Source of the DNA: Ophiosphaerella korrae
Lineage: Eukaryota > Ascomycota > Dothideomycetes > Pleosporales > Phaeosphaeriaceae
Reading direction: 5' to 3'
NCBI GenBank assembly: GCA_028456385.1
Contig: JALNQF010000039.1
Location: 186,001 to 250,000 of the forward strand
DNA: 64,000 nt
The position numbers and the translations under genes are program-made. Positions within the stretch are counted from its first letter, which is position 1; each line of letters starts with the position of its first letter. Shown here one piece after another: positions 23,071-34,609 of the stretch. Under the pieces are notes generated by a model that saw nothing but the letters and a program-made list of their open reading frames with translations, made no database searches and was not told where the DNA came from.

Positions 23071-24248
23071 CATAGTATGTTGCACCCCGCATAGTCATTC
23101 TTTCTAATCATCTCTACTCTCAACACGCATATCTGCTAACCCGTAGATTTGTGCTGCAGTATGTTAGCCTAAACAGTAAGGACTTGAAGGAGCGCAGTAG
23201 TGCGAAACGAGATGTCCAGTTCCATTCTGGGAAACTTGAACCGGGGTGAAAGTGCTGTGTAGAGACTAGAAAGGGTCACGAGCCAACAATGGCCAAGGGG
23301 GTAAGAGCAGTAGCAAAGCTTCAGGAAAGGGGAGATTCTGAAATAGGTAAGCGGAAGGTCACAAGGATATACTTTATATACTAGCACATAGTAGCTCGAC
23401 AATTGACGTGCGGTTTTCAGGGTTTTGGTGTTTTATCTCGCTAGCCGATGTAGTAGCCAAAACGAACTCTTCGGAGTCCGTCTTTGCATCGAGCTCGGCT
23501 AAGCAAATAATACTTAACACGGTAAAGTTTCCTTGACGGATTCAGCTTTCAATTTCGGGGCGGGATGTTGCGAGCCCTAAGCCCACGTTGAACTAAAACA
23601 GAACACTAGCAAATGATGTATTAGGCATTTATTGCAGGTCAACCGAGGGGTTTGCCGATTCGCTAGATGACTGAGCAGCTCAGTAGAGCATCTCCTGCAT
23701 GACAGTCGAATCTGGGCGCACTAAAGGTGGGTTGGTGCTGATAGCAACCTGCAAAATACACACTTGTCAGCCCCGCCGAAGTCTTTGGCTCTAATTAGTA
23801 GGTAGCGTCGAGAGAGAAGTACCGAAGTGGCAATATCTTATCTTTGGATCATGTGACTAGGCAGGTTTTCCTTTCCAACTAAGCTGTAACTAAAGAAGTT
23901 TATCGCAAATCATGGGAGATGATATCCCTAGGAGAAGATCCCTTGAGGGAGTACGTGAGGAAAAAATATTTCGTAGCTTAGACAGGTAAGGTGGTCAGTT
24001 TTTAACGCACTATTTAGGATAAAGTGCATACCCAGCGCCAACCAACTTCAAGAGATCAATCGATGAAACTACCGAATAGGTGGCCCATCTCGAAAGCCCT
24101 CGCTCCTCGGAACAGTTCTACTGAAGAGGGTGAAAGTGCGCGCTATAGTTCATATTCAGCGACTTCTTTGTAGCCTCACCTGCGTTCCGTCAGCCTAAGC
24201 GGAGGCTTGAGGTTCTGGCCGTGACTCTTTTTCAATCACTTCATCAAC
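23071..24248. other. Upstream region of the O-methyltransferase gene
   Basis: About 1.2 kb with no gene. It should hold the promoter of the plus-strand methyltransferase. I see no defined regulator site. Confidence 0.45.
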
Positions 24249-25535
24249 ATGACTGATTCGAAAACATTAGTTTCCATCGCAAGACGTATTCTAGAGAATG
24301 CAGAGAACATAAATGCCACCAATGGCGGAGAAGACCAGGCCAAACAAGCGCATCAAAATCTCATCGAAGCCACTCATGAGTTACAAGCATCACTTTTATC
24401 ACCTGCAGAGCTGTTGGAGCAACACGAAAACCATTATCAGTCTCTTGCATGTCTCGGCTGGCTGGCTGAGTTCGATATATTCAGTCATGTTCCTGACAAT
24501 CTCGATCCGATTGCTTACACGGATCTCGCCGCCAAAGCTGGCGTACCTCTTGGACGACTACAATCAGTTGTGCGCATGGCCATGACAAGCGGGCTCTTCA
24601 AAGAGACATCTCCAACACATATAACGCATAGCCACCTCTCCGCTCCATTCGCAACGGACGACTCTCTCAAGAACTGGGCGCGTTTTATGACAAAATATAG
24701 TGCGCCAGTAGCAGGAAACTTCGCCGAGGCAACTTCCCGATGGGGAGAGACGACAGCAAAGAACGAGACAGCGCTGAATGTCGCTTTTAATACTCATCTT
24801 CCTTGGTTCGATTATTTGAAGGCAAATATCAGCGATGGCCTACCGGAATTATTTGCGGGATATATGCGCAGCATGGGAACGAGCAAGAGCGGCAAACTCC
24901 AGCATTTAGTCAACGGTTATGAGTGGGCCGCGCTGGGCGACGCACTGGTTGCGGATGTCGGCGGATCAACAGCACAGGCATCTATTGCGCTTGCCGCTGC
25001 TTTCCCACGATTGAGATTCATTGTACAAGACCTGCCGGAAGTGGTTGCGGCGGGTCCCTCTACCCTTGCGAGCCTCGATCAGGGCAACGTTGCCCCCCGT
25101 ATTCAATTTGTCGCCCACGACTTTTTCAAGCCTCAGGTGATGACGGAGGGTGGTCCATCTCCGGATGCATACCTCCTGCGGAAGATTCTTCACGACTGGC
25201 CTGATGCGTTTGCTCGTGACATCCTCCAGCATCTTGCTGTGGCTTTGGAGCAAGGTGGTAATCCGCGTGCTCGTTTGATCATCATGGATACGATTCTGCC
25301 ACCTCCAGCAAGTCTAGGGCGCGTTCAGGAAGCGGGCTTGCGTGTGCGTGATCTTACAATGGCTGAGTTCTTCAATAGCAAAGAACGCGAATTGGCTGAG
25401 TGGGAGCAGCTCTTTGCGAGTACACAACCAAGTCTGGCACTCAAGTCGTGGAAGCAGCCTGTTGGCAGTGCTATGGCAGTCATGGAGGTTGTTTTGAAAA
25501 GTGGTTGTCTTGAAATAGAATATTTATGTACTTGA
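24249..25535 (+). CDS. SAM-dependent O-methyltransferase (class II, sterigmatocystin OMT-like)
   Basis: A single exon of 428 residues. The N-terminal half (about 1-170) is the helical, winged-helix dimerisation domain. The C-terminal half is a Rossmann methyltransferase with the SAM loop DVGGSTAQASIALA at about residue 236, the acidic FIVQDLPEV block and the catalytic-base region LRKILHDWPD (His about 315). LIIMDTILPP and a hydrophobic terminal strand complete the fold. Related fungal enzymes methylate phenolic hydroxyls of aromatic polyketides. As the only methyltransferase near the NR-PKS, it probably methylates that product. It is tail-to-tail with the GMC oxidoreductase, with only 22 bases between the stop codons. 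All expected motifs are intact. Confidence 0.9.
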   Translation: MTDSKTLVSIARRILENAENINATNGGEDQAKQAHQNLIEATHELQASLLSPAELLEQHENHYQSLACLGWLAEFDIFSHVPDNLDPIAYTDLAAKAGVPLGRLQSVVRMAMTSGLFKETSPTHITHSHLSAPFATDDSLKNWARFMTKYSAPVAGNFAEATSRWGETTAKNETALNVAFNTHLPWFDYLKANISDGLPELFAGYMRSMGTSKSGKLQHLVNGYEWAALGDALVADVGGSTAQASIALAAAFPRLRFIVQDLPEVVAAGPSTLASLDQGNVAPRIQFVAHDFFKPQVMTEGGPSPDAYLLRKILHDWPDAFARDILQHLAVALEQGGNPRARLIIMDTILPPPASLGRVQEAGLRVRDLTMAEFFNSKERELAEWEQLFASTQPSLALKSWKQPVGSAMAVMEVVLKSGCLEIEYLCT

Positions 25536-25557
25536 AAGTATGCTATTTTAGAAATAG

Positions 25558-27687
25558 TTAGGAGCTTTGCGTGCCCAAAATATCATCTGCAATTTTCTCT
25601 GCGAGCGCATCTGTGTGCATTGTTAGTTATCTACTCGAGGTAGTAGGGAGGACTAGGTGGCTTACAGATAAGAGCTTGAGGATGACCTGGGGGGAGAAAT
25701 GGCATAGCTGAGGCATCCACAACGCGAAGCTTCTCAGTACCAAATACGCGTCCCTTAGAGTCAACTACGGCACTTGGATCTGTCGAAACTCCCATTTTAC
25801 CTACCGCAAATGGTTAGAAGCAGGATCATCCAGCTAAACGCCGTACTTACATGTTGCAGAAGCGTGGAAAACTTGGATTGCTGTTTGTCGGATGTGGTCC
25901 AAGATATCCGCATCTTTAACTATGTTACGCCCTGGTGTAACTTCCTCAACCCAAATATCCTTCATAATATCTGTATCCATCATCTCTCGCAGCCGCTTGA
26001 ATCCGAGAAGTGTAAGCTCTTGGTCCACCGGGTGCGTGAGCCAATTTGGATTAATCACAGGAGGGACAGCCGTATCGGTGCTACTGATGGAGATATTGCC
26101 GCGGCTTTGCTGCACCATAAGCGCTACAGAAGGCGAGGCATACATGAATGGCGTTTGCGGTGCGCCCAGGAAGTAGTTGGAGTTGTTCCCACTGAAAGCG
26201 TCCAGGACCAAGAATTCGAAATCTGGCCAGTCAGTAGGAAAGGAGCTCAACAATGTGCTTGCCGAAGCACTCAAAGAGCTCTTCATGGACGATGGCACCT
26301 TTTCCCAAGCAAGGAGCTCGCCTCCAGGGTTGCTTAACATGCCAGTTCCATTCTTATTGTATTCTTCAATTGCTTTTGCAGCATAATCGGGATGGCCTAC
26401 GGCGGAATGGGTCAAATATTTGACTTGGTAGCTTGCGCCGAAAAGCAGATGGTCCTCTAGGTTCTGGCCGACTCCAGATAGCTCAGATACTACAGGTATC
26501 TTGAAGTGTTGTAGGACGGACTTCGGCCCAACGCCAGAGACCATGAGCACTTGAGGAGATTGGAACTACCATGGTCAGAATCTACGAGCTAACATCTAGT
26601 ATAATACATAGTATAACTTACTGCGCCAGCGGACAGGATCACCTCTTTGCGTGCGGAAAGAACGTACTCGACGCCGCCAGAATTGACCAAAGCTCCTATA
26701 GCAGTTGTTCCTTCGAAAAGGATGCGTTTCGCGAGGGTATTGTTGTATACCCGAATTGGCGTTCGCTTAGCCGTGCTCTGAAGGAAAGAAGAGTACGAAG
26801 TATCTCGAACATTACCGTCTGGATTGATTGTGTTCATGCTGTACTGCACTCCTGACAGGCTTCCACTTACAAAATCTTCTGCAACCGGTAGCCCGAGCTT
26901 CTGCCACGCTAAGTATACAAATGAGGACACTGGATTGACCCAGGCATCTGAGAATGAGACGCGGAGTGGGCCTGCCCCGGGCGTGAAGCTGCCTGCTGCT
27001 GCTGGGACGGAGGCATTTTTTGGCCGTATTTCGTTCCTAGGAGGCCTATAATCCACACTTTTCTTGAAATAGGGAAGAATGTTGCGGTAAGTATAACTTG
27101 TATCATTTACCAAAGAAGCCCATTTATCCATAGACTCTGCCGTCGGACGTTGATAAGTGTAGTAATTTCTTGCCGAACTGTCACTCGATTAGTATTTCTC
27201 GCCGCGAAAAGTTGCCTGACGACATACCATCCACCGAGGGTTTTGCCTCTTGCATAATGGAGATTTCTATTGTTCAAGCCCTAGTCAACGATATTAGCCA
27301 GTGTCTCAATGATAATTTTCTTGATCTTGCTAGATGGTTTTGTGGCATACTGACAGCCTGTTGAGTAGTAATGAAGCCCCAGTCTATTTCTGGGATGACG
27401 TCCTCTGGACTTGATCCAGCACCCTTGACGGCGTATGCAGGAACAGTACTGATGTTGCCGATGTCCTGCTCGTAAAAGCCACCCGCTTCAATCACCGCAA
27501 CAGATTTATATGCTTGCGCCAATCGTGTTGCGAGGGCCAACCCAGCCGTTCCCCCACCAATAACGACATAGTCAAAACTAGCATTGGCGGCTTGACCAGA
27601 GACAATGCTGACAGTCGAATCTGCCGTGGTAAAGGAATTGAGCACCAACGAGATGAACAGAAAAGACTTCATCATGTCCGTTTTCAT
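25558..27687 (-). CDS. Secreted GMC-family FAD oxidoreductase
   Basis: Six exons (27687-27355, 27280-27228, 27177-26622, 26565-25851, 25800-25666, 25610-25558) give 614 residues. Introns of 50-74 nt have standard borders (GTCAGT, GTATGT, GTAAGT twice, GTAAGC). A hydrophobic signal peptide covers about residues 5-22. The ADP-binding GGGTAG is at 44-49, followed by IEAG, then the GMC signature GKTLGGCSARN. The second signature block SAGAFQSPQVLMVSGVG follows. The active-site His lies in FHASATCKMG (about 547) and the second His in PPGHPQALIYALAEK (about 590). GMC enzymes oxidise alcohols or remove hydrides with O2 as acceptor, often outside the cell or in the secretory path. In this context it is a likely late oxidation step on the polyketide. 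Substrate unknown. Confidence 0.92.
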
Positions 27688-30081
27688 TCGCGAGTGGAAG
27701 GGTTACTTGGCGACCTCGGAGGTAGCAAGTAGTAGTAGTTTCGGCTTCATATATACCATCCCGCCCCTGACATGCTAGCATATGAAATTCCGAGAGTGGT
27801 ATCTTGGTACAAGGTACTGCTGTTCGGCCTCAACTAGAGAGTATCTTTCAGCCCGGCCGTGTGCTCTGTTCTCTTCCCGGGTCCCGGAAATTAGACGAAA
27901 GCTTAGGTTGGCGATATATATTGACACGCACGTGTAGTCCCTACTTCGCTAGCCTTCTGGAACGTGTCTTAGCCCCACCATAGTTCTTATTAAGCTCACA
28001 TCAGTCTACAGAATAAAATTATTGTGGCGCAGAGGATCTCAATACTGAACAATATCACAATTCCTTCTGGATTCTTTGATGGCAAGGGGCTGTGTTGGTT
28101 GCCGATTACAATGAGCCTAAAAGCATCTTGTAACGATTCTAATTGCGATAGCTACTGCAAGCCGTTATGCGAATGTGACCTTCAGTCCACCAACCTTGGC
28201 CTTTTCGAAACCCTTTGGAGTTTAATCCCGGTAAATACCATCTTCCCATCCTTAGCTTGCCGAAAAAGAGCCGATCGGAATCGAGTCAGTAACAAATACT
28301 TGTCTACCTTCTGCCCTTTGTCCATGATGGCCACTGAAAGTGCAATCCACACTGCTAGGATCACGATTCACGATGCTAGACTCTCACGCCGTTGTTATCG
28401 AGGCGTGTGCAGGATGGGTGACATTTATGCAGGGGTCTAAGCGGCGAGACATTCGTTCTTCGGTTTATGAATGTGATGCACTTCTTGATGCCCCACACCA
28501 GGGTATTGGCATTAGAATATCGGGTGAGTCGAAGCAGAAATTAATTGAATTACTGCTTTCAAAGAGAGTTGTGCAGTCACTCTGATGTGAGGAACCAACT
28601 TGAACGCCACCAATGCAGCCACAATGGCCTCCCGCTGCGGGCGCCTAAGTTTAACGGCGCATCCTACGCCCCTCACTGCGGATCGGGGCTTATTGCGTCA
28701 TGCGTTGAGGGCTCGTATCGAATCGAAGGCTGTGTACATTTTAGCCAGCGATTTGGAAGCTACGAAACGGAAGGTACCAACGAAAATAGCGGTACTAGCA
28801 TTGAAGGTTCGCTTGCTGATGACAGTGTATCGACGGAAAATTTGCTCGTAGGCTCCGACGGGTCTTGATTACGTCTGGTATGTACGACAACAGCTGAGTC
28901 CAGGCCCTTCTTGTGTAACAGGCACCACTTGCTGGGTATACATTTAAAGATCACTATTCGCATAGCTGCAGGAGCGTTTTCTGCACGGGCATCGCCGTTG
29001 GCTGATGATCCTTCGTGATGACGAGCTGTTGAAGCAGCGTATCATTTTTGGCGACGGACCTTACCATCATGCTACTGGAAGCCTGCTATTCTGCCAGTCG
29101 TGGAACGTATCTCCACATTCCGAGATTACACGCACGAAATAATTATTTCGACCGGAAGCTACTGCGTCTTGTCGATGAAAAGCGGAAAGAGGGGCTAGAG
29201 AATCAAAGACAGCCGAATGGAGGTCCCTATCCGATCGTTGATAGGGTTGCAGGATGAATCCCTGGCCGTTGGAACATGAATCTTATCTGCGCCGCTGAAG
29301 ATCCGGGCTTGGGTATCCATAGTGGCGATTTTCGGGATTCAGTGCATGTCATGTTGCTAGTAGGGGTTGTCGGTGCTATTGCTGCTTTAGACGATCCCTT
29401 TGAATCTGCAACGATAATGAAAGTCGCGGAAGTGTGAACGGCATCGATTACGAAATTTACGGAATGAGAGCTTCCGCATATCCGTTGCCTACTACAATAG
29501 ATCGATACTGCATTCGTGCAGCTGCTAGGTGCGAACTTGGCTGACTTTAGCCTGGTAAGGGCCAGCGCTCTCTGTCTTAGAAAACCCGCTCGCCATGCAT
29601 AAAACAACCCTGGAGAAGGTGGGCGGAAGATCGCGCGTCTATCGGTCTACAGTTTCAGAATCATCGAATGACTGGGGCCCATTTCTTATCTGTCGGCAAA
29701 TATGCCGGGACACAACTAATGCACACGAAACAGGAGGGTCTCGTCATTGACAGTGCTGGTCCATGAGTCGCACGAAGGGAATGCGCGGACGAAAGGTTCG
29801 CTTCCTATCACGTCTTTAGAGAGCTGGGACACGAATGTGTGCGTACGCAGCGATAATTTTGGGGCATTGGTGTGTTATTTTAGGGCTTGGCTATACCGGA
29901 ATAGACGGGCTATGCATATCTAAGGTTGCGCGTCATGGTGGTGCTGCTGTGGCCTTACTCTACATCGGGTAGAGACTAGTGTCCACCTCCCAAGTCACGT
30001 GAAAAACACGTCTAACCCCAACCCACTAGTTCATCGAGATCTTCCGATACCCCTTGTTGAGACGCGCATCGCATGCCGCAT
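27688..30081. other. Gene-poor stretch inside the cluster region
   Basis: About 2.4 kb. The first few hundred bases hold the promoter of the GMC gene. Frames at 28024-28868 and 29227-29607 are open for 60-140 codons but show no domain, and no Zn2Cys6 finger was found although a pathway regulator could be expected here. Possibly the remains of a lost gene. Confidence 0.45.
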
Positions 30082-30537
30082 TCAGCTCCGCTTCGGGTCA
30101 GCCCGCAACCCTTCTTTTGTCAGGCGTTTTCGCTCTAATGCGTACCCAACCCCAATGAGCCCGAATAACACGGCACAAATGTATGCTTGTGGGAAGCCGT
30201 CTCCAAACTCAGGGTCCATGGGCAACGCCCCTGGATACAAGGCGGCACTCAGCTGTGAGATCCAGTTCAAGCTGACCAGCCATGTGACCAAACGTAATGA
30301 GTCCAACGCAGCGGCGTGTGACGCCGTCGATGCAGGACGGTAGAGGTAGTACAAAGCGGTTACGCCTAGTAGTACGCCCGTGCTAAGGGTTTGCCCATTG
30401 TGGAATTTGGCGTGCGGCGGCCAGCGCGGGTTGTAAACGTGGGTGTGATTCCAGTCGGCGATGTAGCCGCCCATGCCGGTTGTGACGGCGATGAGGGTCA
30501 GGACAGCGCGGCCGGCTGATAATCGAGAGGGCATCAT
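30082..30537 (-). CDS. Small membrane protein of the DUF6640 type
   Basis: A single exon of 151 residues with four hydrophobic segments (about 7-27, 52-70, 85-107 and 122-142). Between helices 1 and 2 lies a conserved, His-rich block ADWNHTHVYNPRWPPHAKFH, which resembles the hallmark of a family of small fungal and bacterial membrane proteins named only by a DUF number. The His/Asp pattern could bind a metal or cofactor, but nothing is proved. A basic C-terminal tail follows helix 4. It sits 191 bases from the stop of the adjacent FAD oxidase, on the same strand. Its role in the pathway is unknown. Confidence 0.8.
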   Translation of the reverse strand: MMPSRLSAGRAVLTLIAVTTGMGGYIADWNHTHVYNPRWPPHAKFHNGQTLSTGVLLGVTALYYLYRPASTASHAAALDSLRLVTWLVSLNWISQLSAALYPGALPMDPEFGDGFPQAYICAVLFGLIGVGYALERKRLTKEGLRADPKRS

Positions 30538-30728
30538 GGGAAAAGCAGTGGGGTGGCGATACAGAATGGCACAAACGTGCTACACATGCGACGATAAATA
30601 CACCGTGATCCTTGTAATTACTACTTGGTGCTAGTGGGGCCCTATCGCAGCAGCGGCGGGAGTGGCGCTATCCTGTATCCTGGCGTGCCAGAATCATAGG
30701 CACTCACTTGGCTGAGTTTGGCCAGTCC

Positions 30729-32246
30729 TTAGCCAAGCAACTGGTTTGAGAATACACCGTTCGGGTCCCACATTTCTTTTAGGGCCCTTAATTTCTCCAA
30801 CTTACCTCGGCCACGGAAGCGTAGCTCTATTGGACCAGTGCGAGTTGCGTTCTGAAAGTCTGCGTACTCAGACTTGACCGTTCCCCGCATCGCGGCGATT
30901 GCCTTGTCATTGTATTCGTCTACCTTTTCGCGGTTTGCGGGGTCGGTGTGCCAAATGAAATTGTTTTGCCAGAAGCGAAGGTCGTGCAACGAATTGGCAG
31001 ACTCGTAAGGGGCTGCCGGTGCTGGCCTAGCATCCCACTGGAAATTGAAGCTTGTGCTGATGGCGTCTGGGCATGTTGAGACCATATCTTTCCACAGCTC
31101 GATGACCCCCAAGAACGCAGCCTTGTCGAGACGACGAAGGCCAACCGTTCCGAAGCGTTTAAAGTCGCCTTTGGCGTTAAATGCCTCGCGACCGTCGCTG
31201 ACGTTCTGGATAGGCACAGGCGCACCGTTTGCCATCAGAGGGTTCAGGTCGTAAAGAGGCTTGTATGCCTCTTTCGCGTTGTCAGGGTTCCCAGTATACC
31301 GCGCCGCAACTACCAGAGCTGGCTGGCGCTTTGGCGGAGGAGCCATGATCATCATCAAGCCAGCAGTTGCATGGCTGCTGTCGTTGATCAATTCCTGCAT
31401 AACTGACACGACTTCGTCGCCTCGCTCGAGAGGGAAGATGAATGCTCCACTCCAGATCAGTCCCTGATCGTTGCCAAGGTCAGAGAATGGGTATGCTTTG
31501 ACGACAAGCTCGGTAACAAGCCCGAAGAACTGGCCTGCCCCACGAATCGCCCACAGTAGATCTGGTTCGGCTTCCTGCGTCACATTGACTATGTTTCCTT
31601 TGGCGTCGATAAGGCGAGCTGAAAGGATTTGATCTGAGCCGTAGCCAACGACGGACGTGACGACTGAGGCTCCACCTCCCAAGAAGTATGGAATGGCCCC
31701 CACAGGATTCCCGTTTCCCAAGGCTTTCAAGGCGAGTTAGTCAGGAACGCTGCTCACTCAGATGCAACTAGTTGGCGAGAGCTTACCTGTGAATAGCTTC
31801 TTTTCGGCAAGCGCGACGGCAACTTCTTTAGACAGTATACTTCCCCTGAGCGTAGCTTTGCGCCCTTGGACATCGACATGAATGCCTGTGTACTTGGTGA
31901 GGTCGATGATGATGCCATTGGCGTCGATAGTGCTCCATTCACTGTGTCCCCCGCTCTTGGTCACAAAAGGCACCGACGACCTGACGGCCCATTGTACCTA
32001 ACGAGTACCGGTTAGCAAGACGATTATCAAGGGGGTTCTCAGCTGGGCCAAGCGGTACCATACAGTCTTTTGGATTTGGTCTTCCGAAGTAGGCAAGACA
32101 ATGGCCGCAGGCGTCTTGCGATTGACCTCAGTCCATCGCTTGGCGTACTGTTGAAAGTCGGGGTCGGAAGGATTTGTTAGTATGGTAAGGCCGGATCCAG
32201 CGCTAGACTGCAGGTCACCAAGGAGGCCTAGGACATGGTTTGCCAT
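30729..32246 (-). CDS. Berberine-bridge-type FAD-linked oxidase, copy 1 (His-type flavin site)
   Basis: Three exons (32246-32064, 31997-31787, 31723-30729) give 462 residues. The FAD-binding (PCMH) domain spans about 20-205, with SGGHS (His about 79) as the usual 8-alpha-histidyl flavin attachment site. The position of the second, cysteinyl, attachment reads GNGNPVG (about 134-140), so the Cys is missing and flavin would be bound through one bond. LGGG and RGAGQFFGLVTELVV follow, and the C-terminal BBE segment ends in WDPNGVFSNQ. There is no signal peptide, unlike the second oxidase at 42592. Enzymes of this type oxidise alcohols or make C-C or C-O bonds in aromatic metabolites. It is head-to-head with the 7-TM gene at 32782. 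Confidence 0.9.
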
Positions 32247-32781
32247 GGCGAGGTTGGTTGTGATGTCGATGCTTGGCGGAGGTTGGGTGCTTCAATAGGT
32301 AGATTAAAAGTCAAGATCGATAAAGCTGAGACTGCAAGTGTGTGAGACAAGTCAGGGCCGTGGAGGTAATTAGGTGCTCAGCATCGGTGTTGGTAATCAT
32401 GTTGGTGGGCGGGCATCCACCGCGGGAAGCGAGGTGGGATGGTGGGCGGCCGATGGGGGAAGGTCCAAGGTTCATGTGTTCCCGACACTCTGGTCAATTA
32501 CATGCACGTATGGTTCCATCAGCTTACAGGGATGCACATGACTAAACTATCAATGTGCCAGGTCAGTTCAAGGTGATGGGCCGCACCCTTGCTAGATGTT
32601 CTTCTTGTGACCTTATTATGTGAGAATCCCGACGTTCTAGGTATCGCTTGAACACCTCCTACAGGCCCAAAAGCCGACTGACCAGGCGTCCGGCCACCGA
32701 ATCTTGATATTTCTTATTAGTTCCCATCTTATTTTGAAAAAGGTTCAGACTCTCTGTCCAGACGCAAGTTCCACAATCATC
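32247..32781. promoter_or_regulatory. Bidirectional intergenic region (FAD oxidase 1 / 7-TM protein)
   Basis: The 535 bases between two divergent start codons must contain both promoters, which makes joint control likely. I see no clear palindromic regulator site. The basis is position only. Confidence 0.35.
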
Positions 32782-34098
32782 ATGTCTTACGGTGGCAATG
32801 AAGACAGGCGCGGTTTCGCCCTCACAATTAACTGGGTTTTCACTGCTATCTCCATTTGTATTTTCCCCTTCAACATTCACCATTACACACATTAGGCTGA
32901 CTCACGCACAGCTGCCGTTACTCTTCGTCTGACTTCGCGAAAATTACTGGAGACAAAGAATTGGGAAATTGACGATGGCATGATCGTTTTCGCCCTGGTA
33001 TGCGTTCAGCTCTTTCTCTACCTACTTCTACCTGGCTGACTCTGCCTAGGTGGTGATTATTACGAGGACTGTTTGGCTTTCCGTGAATGTTTCCATGGGT
33101 TTCGGAAGACATCTAGCTGAACTAGTGGCCGAAGACCCTGCCAACGCCATTAAACTCGCGCAATCGTCGTACGGCCTCACAGCATTGAGTCTCTGGACAT
33201 TCGTATTGCCAAAGTTTCCCGTCGTAGCGCTACTTATACGGTTGTTCAAGACGCACAGTAGAAAGTTTGGCCATTACCTCTGGTCGTCACTCGCCTTTTT
33301 GGTGCTCTGGAACTCCGTCATGACTATTTTGACATTCGTGAAATGTACTCCCGTCAGGAAGAATTGGCAACCGCAGACGCCTGGCACGTGTTGGGACTCA
33401 AGAATCTATATAAATATGGGTTATTTCTCAGGAGGTCAGTTGAGCACCCATCAAAGACGGCTGAACAAGTCTGACACGAAACCAGCGTACTCCGCCCTTC
33501 TGGACTTTATCTACGCCATATATCCAATGGTTCGGACATCCAAGCTTCAAATGGATAAAGGGAGAAAGATACTGATCATGGTATCATTTACGCTTGGTTT
33601 CCCGTACGTCAAATACCTTATCAAGCTACAACCTCTCTTATTTGCACAAACCGCTAACACGTAAACACCAGTGCTGGGATTGTGTCAATCTACAAGATGT
33701 CTACAATCGCATCCTTGCTTAGCGCGAGAGATCCTACATGTACGCATATATGAATTCCTACTTTCTGATATTCTCATTACAAAGACTGACGATTTTCAGT
33801 TGCAACCATTCCGCTTGAGGCCTGGAACGTTGTGGAATCCTGCGCATTGATGCTCGCCGCAACCGGACCTTTGACCATGCCGATCATAACATTGGCCAAC
33901 AAGCGCATCAAAGGCTTGGCTTCATACCTTAGCGAATGGAGCGCTAGCTCGAGCCGTGGCACCTCAAGCGCTACTAAGAATTTCTCCACCCCTTCCGTCG
34001 TGGGTACGCACTCATTTACACACCAAAGACTCAAAAGCAGTAAGAGTAATGAGGAGATTTTGTTACAAGAGACTAGATTTTCAAAAACCAGCGGTTAG
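32782..34098 (+). CDS. Rhodopsin-like fungal 7-TM protein, cluster member
   Basis: Six exons (32782-32857, 32912-32997, 33050-33434, 33486-33603, 33672-33739, 33800-34098) give 343 residues. The start is the ATG at 32782. Seven hydrophobic segments are interrupted by short loops. RLTSRKLL...WEIDDGMIVFAL marks the loop and helix 2 typical of the fungal rhodopsin-domain (PTH11/SAT4-type) family, and FVKCTPVRKNW holds the extracellular Cys. A Ser/Thr-rich cytosolic tail of about 60 residues ends the protein. It is of the same broad family as the protein at 16271 but too divergent for a recent tandem copy. Members often sit beside secondary-metabolite genes; their function there is not settled (sensing, transport or scaffold). 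Confidence 0.85.
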
Positions 34099-34609
34099 GC
34101 AGGAGCGAACAAGTTCGCGGCACCAGGTTCATACAATTTCATTGTTTATACCTTAGACCATAATCTGGAATGTACAACAAAGGCTGCATGCATATGGCTT
34201 GCGGTTCTCTACTATCTTCGTTGTGGTATAATATCCAATTAGGTCGGACGGTTCGGAGATCCAGCTTGCTGTCTCCGGCCAGATTGTGGTGCTTTTGAAA
34301 GGACAAAATATAAATTACACCTAGTTATATCATGTATAATATCTGATCTATTATTCTTTGCCCCAATTTCCTCGTGGTATCGGAGAGTTTCCAATCTAGC
34401 TTAGCTGCTATTGCAACGGACTTCAACTCCAAGATGCATGTCCTTCACGTGGGCAGTATTAGGACTTGGCATCTGAGTATGCTATGGTTTTCTTACGCAG
34501 AAAGTTGGGTGAGATTTCTAGGTTTGAAGCTACCACTAGCCTTTGTAGGCATATTTTTGCATTGATTCACTCTATGTTATCCGCAGACGAGCAAGTCACT
34601 AAGCTAGAA
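34099..34609. other. Convergent intergenic region
   Basis: About 510 bases between the 3' ends of the 7-TM and SDR genes. AT-rich, with no coding signal or repeat. Confidence 0.5.

Noticed and set aside
28024..28868. Several overlapping frames where a pathway transcription factor might sit
   Set aside because: No Cys6 zinc cluster, bZIP or other DNA-binding motif could be found in any frame.
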